From: Prolixibacteraceae bacterium
GTDB taxonomy: Bacteria; Bacteroidota; Bacteroidia; Bacteroidales; Prolixibacteraceae
Assembly: GCA_007116765.1 (NCBI GenBank)
Contig: SKHV01000227.1
Span: 1-6,527, forward strand
DNA: 6,527 nucleotides
Direction: 5' to 3'
Of this stretch, positions 1 to 5,460 are shown piece by piece. The notes beneath the pieces were generated by a model. That model was not told the DNA's origin. It saw only the letters and a program-made list of their open reading frames with translations, and made no database searches. Within the stretch, counting starts at the first letter, position 1; the number at the start of each line of letters is the position of its first letter. A program made the translations under genes and the position numbers.

Positions 1-1023
1 GGTAATGTGACCGATGGTGGCCCCGATATAATTTTTGAAAAACAGCTTTCAACACAGCTCGATACACTGAACCCTACGGTAAGGCTAGTTCCCAAACAAG
101 CTTTATGGACCGGGGTACCCATGATTGACGTGTTCAACACCCTTGTGAAATCGCAAAAAATCCCAATTTTTGCCGGGCCTACCGAACCTTACAACAAATT
201 GCTTTCGCAAATTGCAAAAGGTGCTCAGGCCGATGTTATTGTATTTGCTGGAATTGGTCTGAAATTCGACGAGTACCATTATTTTAAAGAAGAACTTTCG
301 AAGTCGGGGAACATGGATAAAACCATTATGTTTACCCACTTGGCAGGTGAACCGCAAATTAAAGGTTTAATGCTGCCCGATGTGGCACTTACAGTTGCAC
401 GCGAGTTTGCCGACCAAGGGAAAGACGTGCTGGTATTACTGACCGACATGACCAACTGGTCGAATATTCTACGTAACGTAGCCAATTACCAGGATATGAT
501 ACCTTCGCTACAAGGTTATCCCGGTTCGCTATATTCTGAATTGGCACGCCGTTACGAGGTTGCTGCCGATATTGAAGGAGCCGGTTCTATTACCATTATT
601 GGTGCTACCACCCTCGAATCGCTCGAAGACCCTGTACCCGATAATACCGGTTATATTACCGAAGGGCAATTCTTCCTCGAAGGCGGAAAACTCAAACTTG
701 CCCGCTCATTATCACGATTGAAGCAGCAGGTAAACGATAAAACCCGCGAAGACCACCGTGCAATTATGACTGCAATGGCTTCGCTTTTGGCCGATGCCGA
801 AAAAGCACACGAAGCAGCAGAAGTTGGTGCCGCAAACGACAAATACTCGCAAAAACTGTTGCGTTACCGGACCGATTTTATTGAAAAAATTGAGGAACCA
901 TTTGGTGCTCCGATAGAACTAGAAGAAGCTCTTGATATGTGCTGGGATGTAATACGAAAGCATTTTGAACCATCCGAAACCGGCATTAGTGAAAAACTTA
1001 TTTCAAAATTTTGGAATAAATAA
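1..1023 (+). CDS. atpB: V/A-type ATP synthase subunit B, 3' part (N-terminus cut by window edge)
   Basis: This is the non-catalytic nucleotide-binding subunit of the cytoplasmic V1/A1 head, which alternates with subunit A in the hexamer. The frame is open to base 1, so the gene starts upstream; the GTG at 7 is an internal valine. The 340 residues visible compare with about 440 in the family, so roughly the first 100 (the N-terminal barrel) are missing. The visible part begins near the DGGP turn at the end of that region. The P-loop position (about 172-200, GPTEPYNK) lacks a canonical GxxxxGKT, as expected for B rather than A. Strong family motifs follow: LLTDMTNWS, PGSLYSELARRYE, PDNTGYITEGQ (637-669) and RSLSRL (703-720). 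The arginine of SLSRL corresponds by family knowledge to the arginine finger completing the catalytic site of subunit A. A helical C-terminal domain ends at a TAA, and atpE follows after 38 nt. Confidence 0.95.
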   Translation, partial: GNVTDGGPDIIFEKQLSTQLDTLNPTVRLVPKQALWTGVPMIDVFNTLVKSQKIPIFAGPTEPYNKLLSQIAKGAQADVIVFAGIGLKFDEYHYFKEELSKSGNMDKTIMFTHLAGEPQIKGLMLPDVALTVAREFADQGKDVLVLLTDMTNWSNILRNVANYQDMIPSLQGYPGSLYSELARRYEVAADIEGAGSITIIGATTLESLEDPVPDNTGYITEGQFFLEGGKLKLARSLSRLKQQVNDKTREDHRAIMTAMASLLADAEKAHEAAEVGAANDKYSQKLLRYRTDFIEKIEEPFGAPIELEEALDMCWDVIRKHFEPSETGISEKLISKFWNK

Positions 1024-1061
1024 ACGGATAACTAAGCGTAATTTTCTAATGACGAAAAAAA

Positions 1062-1676
1062 ATGAAAGAAATAAAACAAAGTACTGAAAATCTTGAAGCC
1101 ATTATTTCCAAGTTAAAAAAACAAGGAATAGAAGCCGGCGAAACTGAAAAAGAAAGAATTTTATCAGAAGCAAAACAAAAAGCTGAAAAAATTATTGCAG
1201 AAGCTGAAACAAAAAGCAATGATTTATTCGAAAAAGCGAAAGCCGAAGCAGATCAATTGGAGAAAAATGCCAAATCAGCCATCAAACAAGCATCGCGCGA
1301 TGTAATTGAAGCCACAAAAATTTCAATATTAAATAAGTTGAAAGCTGTTTTTGGTAATGAGTGCGAAAAACTGTTTACCGAAGAGCAATATGCAAAAGAA
1401 TTGCTCAAAGCTATAATTAAGTCGGTAGAAGGTGATAAAAAAGTTGAAGTAAGTCCCGGGTTAGTGAAAAAAATGCAATCGTTCCTGGTTGAAAACAAAC
1501 TTTCGGAAGGCATTGAAATTAAACCAATGGCACAAAGCGAAGCCAAGATTTCGGTCACCTGTACCGGTAAAGAAGGGGTCAACTTCGTGTTAAGCTCGAA
1601 AGACATTGAAGATGCAATGTTTACTTTAATGAATAAAGAATTAGTTGAACTTGTAACTAAAAACGAGGAGGAATAA
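1062..1676 (+). CDS. atpE: V/A-type ATP synthase subunit E (peripheral stalk)
   Basis: This is the stator-stalk subunit that ties the A3B3 head to membrane subunit I so the head does not turn with the rotor. The 204-residue protein has the family layout. Residues 1 to about 95 form a long charged helix or coiled coil, rich in Lys, Glu and Ala (for example KERILSEAKQKAEKIIAEAE). Residues 95-204 form a mixed globular domain that would bind the top of the head. In well-studied enzymes E pairs with a second helical subunit, G (or H), and no such gene is in this window. The ATG at 1062 follows an A-rich stretch with no Shine-Dalgarno sequence, typical of Bacteroidota. The gene lies 38 nt after atpB, the widest gap between genes of the ATPase cluster. 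Its last codons encode EEE and supply the AGGAGG ribosome-binding site of the next gene. Confidence 0.9.
   Translation: MKEIKQSTENLEAIISKLKKQGIEAGETEKERILSEAKQKAEKIIAEAETKSNDLFEKAKAEADQLEKNAKSAIKQASRDVIEATKISILNKLKAVFGNECEKLFTEEQYAKELLKAIIKSVEGDKKVEVSPGLVKKMQSFLVENKLSEGIEIKPMAQSEAKISVTCTGKEGVNFVLSSKDIEDAMFTLMNKELVELVTKNEEE
1666..1671 (+). promoter_or_regulatory. Perfect Shine-Dalgarno AGGAGG for the DUF2764-like gene
   Basis: AGGAGG lies 7 nt before the ATG at 1679, inside the terminal Glu codons of atpE. It supports that start codon and suggests reinitiation by ribosomes finishing atpE, since the stop and start are only 2 nt apart. Such strong sites are uncommon in Bacteroidota. Confidence 0.8.
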
Positions 1677-1678
1677 GT

Positions 1679-2200
1679 ATGTCGAACGTGGTGTACCTTA
1701 TTAGTAGTTTACCCTCGTTGACTTATGGCAAGCCTGCACCGGTTTCTATGGATGAATTTATGCGCGATGCCCAAAACCAGTTGTCGGATGACGACTACGA
1801 CAAATTAGAGGCATTGGACATAAGGCGTCTGGACAAAAACCCCGAAACCGGCAAGCTGAAAAGTGTTCTTGAACTTTTTGATGAGTTGCAAACAGATAAA
1901 TTCGAAATAAGGGAAGCAAAAAAACTAGGCCGCTCTCCCAACGTACTTACTATTTCCAAAAAAGTACTTGACCAAAACCCACTCGAAATTGAAGAGTATT
2001 TCATGGAAACTTTATGGGACGAGCTTCACTCTGTTGAGTCGACCGAAAGCTTTACTTTAACTGAAGTTTTTGTTTATAAACTCAAGCTGCAGATACTCGA
2101 AAGGCTTGATTCGTTCAACACCGAAAAGGGGCTCGAAATACTCGAAAAAGTGGTTAACCCACCTAAGGAAGAAGCACCTAAAGAAGAGGAAGATAATTAA
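1679..2200 (+). CDS. DUF2764-like V-type ATPase operon protein (unknown function)
   Basis: This 173-residue acidic protein sits in the position right after atpE that in Bacteroidota, spirochaete and chlamydial V-ATPase operons is held by a conserved protein of unknown function (DUF2764). The N-terminus fits that family as I remember it: a short hydrophobic strand followed by SSLPSLTYGKPAP, then a helix (MDEFMRDAQNQLSDDDYDKL). The rest is predicted to be mostly helical. The C-terminus is a Pro/Glu/Lys tail (PPKEEAPKEEEDN) that is probably disordered. No signal peptide or membrane segment is visible, so it should be cytoplasmic. At 173 residues it seems shorter than the Bacteroides members I recall. 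Because the operon lacks C, F and G, it may fill one of those roles (inference). The start at 1679 is fixed by the AGGAGG 7 nt upstream. The family call rests on the N-terminal motif plus context, not on a search. Confidence 0.75.
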   Translation: MSNVVYLISSLPSLTYGKPAPVSMDEFMRDAQNQLSDDDYDKLEALDIRRLDKNPETGKLKSVLELFDELQTDKFEIREAKKLGRSPNVLTISKKVLDQNPLEIEEYFMETLWDELHSVESTESFTLTEVFVYKLKLQILERLDSFNTEKGLEILEKVVNPPKEEAPKEEEDN

Positions 2201-2202
2201 TT

Positions 2203-2811
2203 ATGGCACGACTCAAAATAAAATATACCAAAACCGAACGGGCCAGGCAGAAGAAAATCCTCAAGGTATCCTTGCGCATGCTTCCCTTGTTCGAAGCAAT
2301 GGAAAAATCGCTGATGGTTACCATTAACAGTATTTCCGAAAGCATTGAACGCTTGCGCTCGGCAATTGAGGAAAACAAAAGCCAGGCCGAACCCTGGTTA
2401 GCTGTTATGAGTGATTCGTGGGCCGATGTGAGTTCCTTTATCTCGGTAAAAAAGGTTAAAACAAAACCGGTTGATGTGGCAGGTGTGCGTGTAGAACAAT
2501 ACGATAGTGTTGACTTCGAAGTGGCTCCTGTTACCAACGAAATGCCACTATGGGTTGACGATGCAATTGAACTTATGGAAGAGCAACTTCAGTTAATTGC
2601 TGAAATTGAATGCCTTCAAAAGCAAATAGAACTGCTTGAAGAAGAATTGCTTGAAGTAAGGGCACGTGTTAAACTGTTTGAGAACAGGCGCATACCCAAT
2701 GCAAAAACAGCCATTCGCAAAATCAGTCAAAAATTACAAGACGATGAGCGATTGATGATTGCAACAGCGAAAGTGGTAAAAACCAAAAATGCAGAGGAGG
2801 CAGCACTATGA
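2203..2811 (+). CDS. atpD: V/A-type ATP synthase subunit D (central rotor shaft)
   Basis: Subunit D is the coiled-coil shaft that turns inside the A3B3 head and passes torque between ATP hydrolysis or synthesis and the membrane ring. The 202-residue length matches the family. The two long terminal helices are visible: residues 1-65 (KIKYTKTERARQKKILKVSL onward) and about 120-195. The C-terminal helix carries the characteristic VKLFENRRIPNAKTAIRKI stretch followed by QKLQDDERL. The middle, residues about 65-120, is the less helical head region that usually contacts subunit F, which is not encoded here. The ATG is 2 nt after the stop of the preceding gene and has only a weak purine run (AGAGGA, 12 nt upstream). 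The 3' end overlaps the start of atpI by 4 nt (ATGA), so the two are probably translationally coupled. Confidence 0.93.
   Translation: MARLKIKYTKTERARQKKILKVSLRMLPLFEAMEKSLMVTINSISESIERLRSAIEENKSQAEPWLAVMSDSWADVSSFISVKKVKTKPVDVAGVRVEQYDSVDFEVAPVTNEMPLWVDDAIELMEEQLQLIAEIECLQKQIELLEEELLEVRARVKLFENRRIPNAKTAIRKISQKLQDDERLMIATAKVVKTKNAEEAAL
2795..2800 (+). promoter_or_regulatory. Perfect Shine-Dalgarno AGGAGG for atpI
   Basis: AGGAGG lies 7 nt before the ATG at 2808, inside the Glu-Glu codons near the end of atpD. It decides for the ATG at 2808 over the in-frame ATG at 2820. With the ATGA stop/start overlap it suggests coupled translation of D and I. The motif and spacing are the same as at 1666-1671. 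Confidence 0.8.
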
Positions 2812-4634
2812 TAGTAAAAATGAAAAAGCTGACACTCTTGATGACCGAATCGGAAGTTGATGCCGATTTAACATTGCTTGGATATTTGGGTGTAGTACAT
2901 GTAAAACCCTTCAAACCGGCCAAAGACGAATCGATTGACCGCGTTCAGACAAGGATAGAATTAATGGAAAAAGCCATTTCAATTCTTGAAGAGTTTGAAA
3001 ACGACCCTTTGCCCGAAGATGATAAAGAAAACAACAACAATGAACTGCATGGCGAAGTAACGCTTATGGAGCAGGTGCTTAAAGCCGATGAAAAACGGAA
3101 ACAGCTAATAAAACAACTTGAAACCCTCAATAAAAATAAGGAATGGTACGCCGAATGGGGTAAAGTTGACACTTTAGACGTAAAACAACTGGCCAAAGCC
3201 GGTCTTTTCATCAAAATATACTTGCTCAATAAAAAAGAGCTGAAACACATCGAAAGCAGAACCGATGTTGTTATTGCAGGACAAAAAGACGATTTGTACA
3301 AGGTGGTACTTATTTCGGAAAATGAAAATGTGAAATTAAAATTTGAAGAAGTTAGTATCCCCAAATTCCGCGATTGTTCTATAAAAGATTGCATTTTGGA
3401 AGCAGAAGCTGAACTTTATGCCAACAAAAAACTCTTGCAAAGCTACCATACTCAAATTGACTTGCTGCGCGATGCCCTTGACGAACGCAACAGGCGTTAT
3501 ATGGTAAGAACAGTTCAATATGGAGGCGAATTGGTCGATGAAAAATTCAACTACTGGCAAGGCTATTTGCCTGTCAATTCGGTTGACAAATTCGCGGCTA
3601 TGGCCGGCAAAAACAACTGGGGATATTTAATAGAAGAACCGTCGCAGGACGACATGGACGATGTGCCAACACTCATACGCACTCCCAAATGGGCCGAAAA
3701 GATTAAGCCCGTGATGAATTTCATGGGGCTTGTACCCGGTTACAACGAAATGGATGTTTCGCATGTGTTCATGATATTCTTCACATTTTTCTCGGGCATA
3801 CTTGTGGGCGATGCCGGTTACGGACTGGTATTTTTGCTGGTTACACTCCTTGCCCACTCCAAGCAGAAATTTAAGCCGCAAATCGAGTTTGGTTTGCTGT
3901 ACACGCTCTCCTGCTCCATTATGCTTTGGGGAATTATTACCGGAACGTATTTCGGTGTTAAAGAAATAGCCGAGATACCAATACTTAGTCAATTGGTAAT
4001 TTCAAAAATATCCAGTTTTGGCGGCGACGATTTGTTCCTTCAAAAACTCATGTTTATTGTAGGCGCAATACATTTGACCATTGGCCACTTACAGGCTGCC
4101 TGGAAATATAGCAACAGCGTAAAAGCAATTGCTCAATTTGGTTGGGTTGCCATAATATGGGGACTTTACCTGTTTATAAATCAAATGGTGCTGCTAATAC
4201 CGGCTCCGGCTTATATGTTGTGGCTTTTCGTGGGCGGAATTGTACTGGTTGCACTATTCTCAAACCCGGGTAAAAACTTTGTGAAAGGAATGGCTACGTC
4301 GTTGGGCAATTTGCCACTAAGTGTAATTAGCGGCTTTTCCGATATCATTTCGTACATACGGCTTTATGCCGTTGGCCTCGCCACGGTGCTTATGGCAGTA
4401 AGTTTTAACGAAATGGCCATTGGCGATGGCATCACAACGGTATTATCAGGCATTGCCGCCATACTCATACTGGTTCTGGGGCATGCATTGAACATGATAC
4501 TGGCCGCAATGGCAATAATAGTTCATGGTGTACGCCTCAATATGCTCGAATATGCAGGGCATGCCGGTGTTGATTTTTCGGGCAGTGAATACACGCCATT
4601 CAAATTAAAAAACGAAAACAATAACAACAATTAA
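2808..4634 (+). CDS. atpI: V/A-type ATP synthase subunit I (membrane stator, a-subunit)
   Basis: Subunit I forms the two half-channels through which ions reach the K ring, and its N-terminal arm anchors the peripheral stalk. The 608 residues divide as in the family. Residues 1-305 are a cytoplasmic alpha/beta and coiled-coil arm, including a family-like YWQGYLPV segment near 249-256. Residues about 318-580 form roughly eight membrane helices. Diagnostic motifs are FFSGILVGDAGYGL (327-340), GTYFG (379-383) and SDIISYIRLYAVGLA (511-525). Arg518 in the last of these is the expected essential arginine facing the ring. HGVRLNMLEYAGHAGV (573-588) follows, with the second conserved Arg at 576 and a Glu at 581, close to the family HxLRLxxxE pattern. 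Unusual but probably harmless are an Asn run in the arm (75-78) and an Asn-rich C-terminal tail (NENNNNN). The gene overlaps atpD by 4 nt, and atpK follows after 12 nt. Confidence 0.95.
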   Translation: MIVKMKKLTLLMTESEVDADLTLLGYLGVVHVKPFKPAKDESIDRVQTRIELMEKAISILEEFENDPLPEDDKENNNNELHGEVTLMEQVLKADEKRKQLIKQLETLNKNKEWYAEWGKVDTLDVKQLAKAGLFIKIYLLNKKELKHIESRTDVVIAGQKDDLYKVVLISENENVKLKFEEVSIPKFRDCSIKDCILEAEAELYANKKLLQSYHTQIDLLRDALDERNRRYMVRTVQYGGELVDEKFNYWQGYLPVNSVDKFAAMAGKNNWGYLIEEPSQDDMDDVPTLIRTPKWAEKIKPVMNFMGLVPGYNEMDVSHVFMIFFTFFSGILVGDAGYGLVFLLVTLLAHSKQKFKPQIEFGLLYTLSCSIMLWGIITGTYFGVKEIAEIPILSQLVISKISSFGGDDLFLQKLMFIVGAIHLTIGHLQAAWKYSNSVKAIAQFGWVAIIWGLYLFINQMVLLIPAPAYMLWLFVGGIVLVALFSNPGKNFVKGMATSLGNLPLSVISGFSDIISYIRLYAVGLATVLMAVSFNEMAIGDGITTVLSGIAAILILVLGHALNMILAAMAIIVHGVRLNMLEYAGHAGVDFSGSEYTPFKLKNENNNNN

Positions 4635-4646
4635 AAAATTTATACT

Positions 4647-5111
4647 ATGACATTAACAGCAATTTTAGGAGAAATAGGGTTTGGTAGTCATGCCATTACA
4701 GTAGGATTAGGCGGTTTAGGTTCTGCAATAGGAACCGGAATAGCGGCCTCGGGAGCTATTGGGCTTTGGAAACAATCCATCAAAGAAAACAAGAAAATGC
4801 CACCTTTGGCTCTTGCAATGGTGGGTATGCCCCTTAGCCAGATTATTTATGGTATGATTTTTATGAACGTGGTATCGGGTGCCAATTTGCCGGCTGAAGC
4901 CGATGTGAGCCTTATTATTATTTCCTTGTTCGTGGGTATTGCCATTGCCGCATCGGCCATTATGCAGGGAAAAGCCGGAGCAGCGGCCTGTGCAAACCTG
5001 GCCGTTGACAGCAAGCAGGGAGCAGGTATGTACATTGCCGCTATGGGTATTATCGAAACAGTGGCACTTTTGGCCATGGTATTTGGTATGGGTGCACTGC
5101 CAAGTGCGTAA
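4647..5111 (+). CDS. atpK: V/A-type ATP synthase subunit K (c-ring proteolipid, Na+-type binding site)
   Basis: Subunit K makes the rotating membrane ring that carries ions across. The 154-residue protein is a typical duplicated proteolipid with four membrane helices, at about 14-38, 53-77, 87-107 and 127-150. The first helix has the Gly/Ala packing pattern of the family (GLGGLGSAIGTGIAASGAIG). The ion-carrying carboxylate is Glu137 in helix 4 (GIIETVALL). Further residues match the sodium ligands of Enterococcus NtpK: MPLSQ at 61-65 in helix 2 (Ser64, Gln65; NtpK has LPGTQ) and Gln107 in helix 3 (MQGKAGAAA; NtpK has AQGKVAAAG). This predicts Na+ rather than H+ coupling, by family comparison from memory. 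There is no Shine-Dalgarno; the ATG sits in an A/T-rich leader 12 nt after atpI. It is the last gene of the operon, followed by a terminator hairpin. Confidence 0.95.
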   Translation: MTLTAILGEIGFGSHAITVGLGGLGSAIGTGIAASGAIGLWKQSIKENKKMPPLALAMVGMPLSQIIYGMIFMNVVSGANLPAEADVSLIIISLFVGIAIAASAIMQGKAGAAACANLAVDSKQGAGMYIAAMGIIETVALLAMVFGMGALPSA

Positions 5112-5135
5112 ATATACTCTCGATATTCATAAAAC

Positions 5136-5188
5136 AAGCTTCTCAAAAGTAGGTGAAATCATCGCTTACTTTTGAGAAGCTTTTGTTT
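5136..5188 (+). terminator. Rho-independent terminator of the V-ATPase operon
   Basis: A perfect 16-bp inverted repeat (arms 5136-5151 and 5167-5182, starting AAGCTTCTC) encloses a 15-nt loop. The right arm runs into TTTTGTTT. It begins 24 nt after the atpK stop, as expected for the end of this operon. The stem is long but AT-rich. Confidence 0.85.
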
Positions 5189-5198
5189 ATCAGCGAGT

Positions 5199-5230
5199 TT
5201 CTACCAATATTTTGCACCTACGGCGCAAAG
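5199..5230 (+). repeat. REP-like palindromic repeat, copy 1
   Basis: The copy opens with TTCTACC and contains TTTGC and GCAAA arms (5211-5215 and 5225-5229) around ACCTACGGC. Inside the loop, CC and GG can also pair around TAC, with one A-C mismatch between the two stems. The same layout recurs at 5253 and, inverted, at 5337-5366. No protein is encoded here. Confidence 0.7.
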
Positions 5231-5252
5231 CCTTTGAAGGTGACAATGATTG

Positions 5253-5282
5253 TTCTACCCACAGCTTACACCTACGGCAAAG
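5253..5282 (+). repeat. REP-like palindromic repeat, copy 2
   Basis: This copy starts 54 nt after the start of copy 1 in the same orientation. It shares TTCTACC at the start and CACCTACGG followed by CAAAG at the end. Its own palindrome is degraded by base changes and a 2-nt deletion. A separate small hairpin, GGCAA/TTGCC with a 7-nt loop, spans 5276-5292. Confidence 0.65.
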
Positions 5283-5310
5283 GGTAATTGCCTTTTGTGT
5301 TGGAATTTAT

Positions 5311-5338
5311 TTCGTACTTCGTAATTCGTAATTCACAA
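5311..5338. repeat. 7-bp tandem repeat, four units
   Basis: The four consecutive units read TTCGTAC, TTCGTAA, TTCGTAA and TTCACAA. Two are identical and the outer two differ by one or two bases. The array lies between REP-like copies 2 and 3 in non-coding DNA. Confidence 0.7.
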
Positions 5339-5366
5339 TCCCGTTAGGGATTCAATGTGGGTAGAA
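5337..5366 (-). repeat. REP-like palindromic repeat, copy 3 (inverted)
   Basis: Read on the minus strand this copy begins TTCTACCCACATT, closely like copies 1 and 2, and ends in the perfect hairpin AATCCC-TAAC-GGGATT (5337-5352). The stem bases differ from copy 1, but pairing is kept. That compensatory pattern suggests the hairpin itself is conserved. Confidence 0.65.
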
Positions 5367-5373
5367 AATACAC

Positions 5374-5408
5374 AAAATAAAAAACCCCTCTCCGTTTCTG
5401 GAGAGGGG
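5374..5408 (-). terminator. Rho-independent terminator of the PorP/SprF gene
   Basis: A 9-bp GC-rich perfect stem (CCCCTCTCC 5385-5393 and GGAGAGGGG 5400-5408) with a 6-nt loop is followed on the minus strand by six T, one A and four T (5384 to 5374). It lies about 50 nt past the PorP/SprF stop. A run of nine T also lies on the plus strand at 5415-5423, so it may stop transcription in both directions. Confidence 0.9.
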
Positions 5409-5460
5409 AAAACATTTTTTTTTGAGGAAAACAAAAATAAAATTGAGGATGAGAATATTT

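Larger units (their letters stand above)
5112..5460. other. Convergent intergenic region without genes
   Basis: These 349 bases separate the plus-strand ATPase operon from the minus-strand T9SS genes. They hold two terminators, three REP-like repeats and a 7-bp tandem repeat, each listed separately. The open frames crossing this stretch resemble no protein family I know and run through terminators and repeats, so I see no coding gene here. Confidence 0.8.

Noticed and set aside
7..9. GTG as the start codon of the first gene
   Set aside because: The frame stays open to base 1 and the protein lacks the first hundred or so residues of subunit B, so this is an internal valine of a gene cut by the window edge.
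172..200. Degenerate P-loop in subunit B as a sign of a pseudogene
   Set aside because: B subunits normally lack a working Walker A motif; all other motifs are intact and the frame is uninterrupted.
1049..1087. Twelve-codon leader ORF starting just before atpE and overlapping its start
   Set aside because: It is short, Lys/Asn-rich, has no clear ribosome-binding site and can arise by chance in the A-rich leader.
3627..3992. 121-codon open frame antisense to atpI
   Set aside because: It lies opposite the conserved membrane domain of subunit I and reads as a composition-biased shadow.
4939..5175. Open frame on the plus strand overlapping the end of atpK
   Set aside because: It is an out-of-frame shadow of the well-supported atpK gene and runs into the terminator stem.
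5136..5182. The 16-bp inverted repeat as a mobile-element end or attachment site
   Set aside because: It encloses only 15 nt, lies just after an operon stop and is followed by a T-run, so a terminator explains it fully.
5199..5366. CRISPR array
   Set aside because: There are only three diverged copies, one is inverted, spacing is unequal and there is no cas gene.
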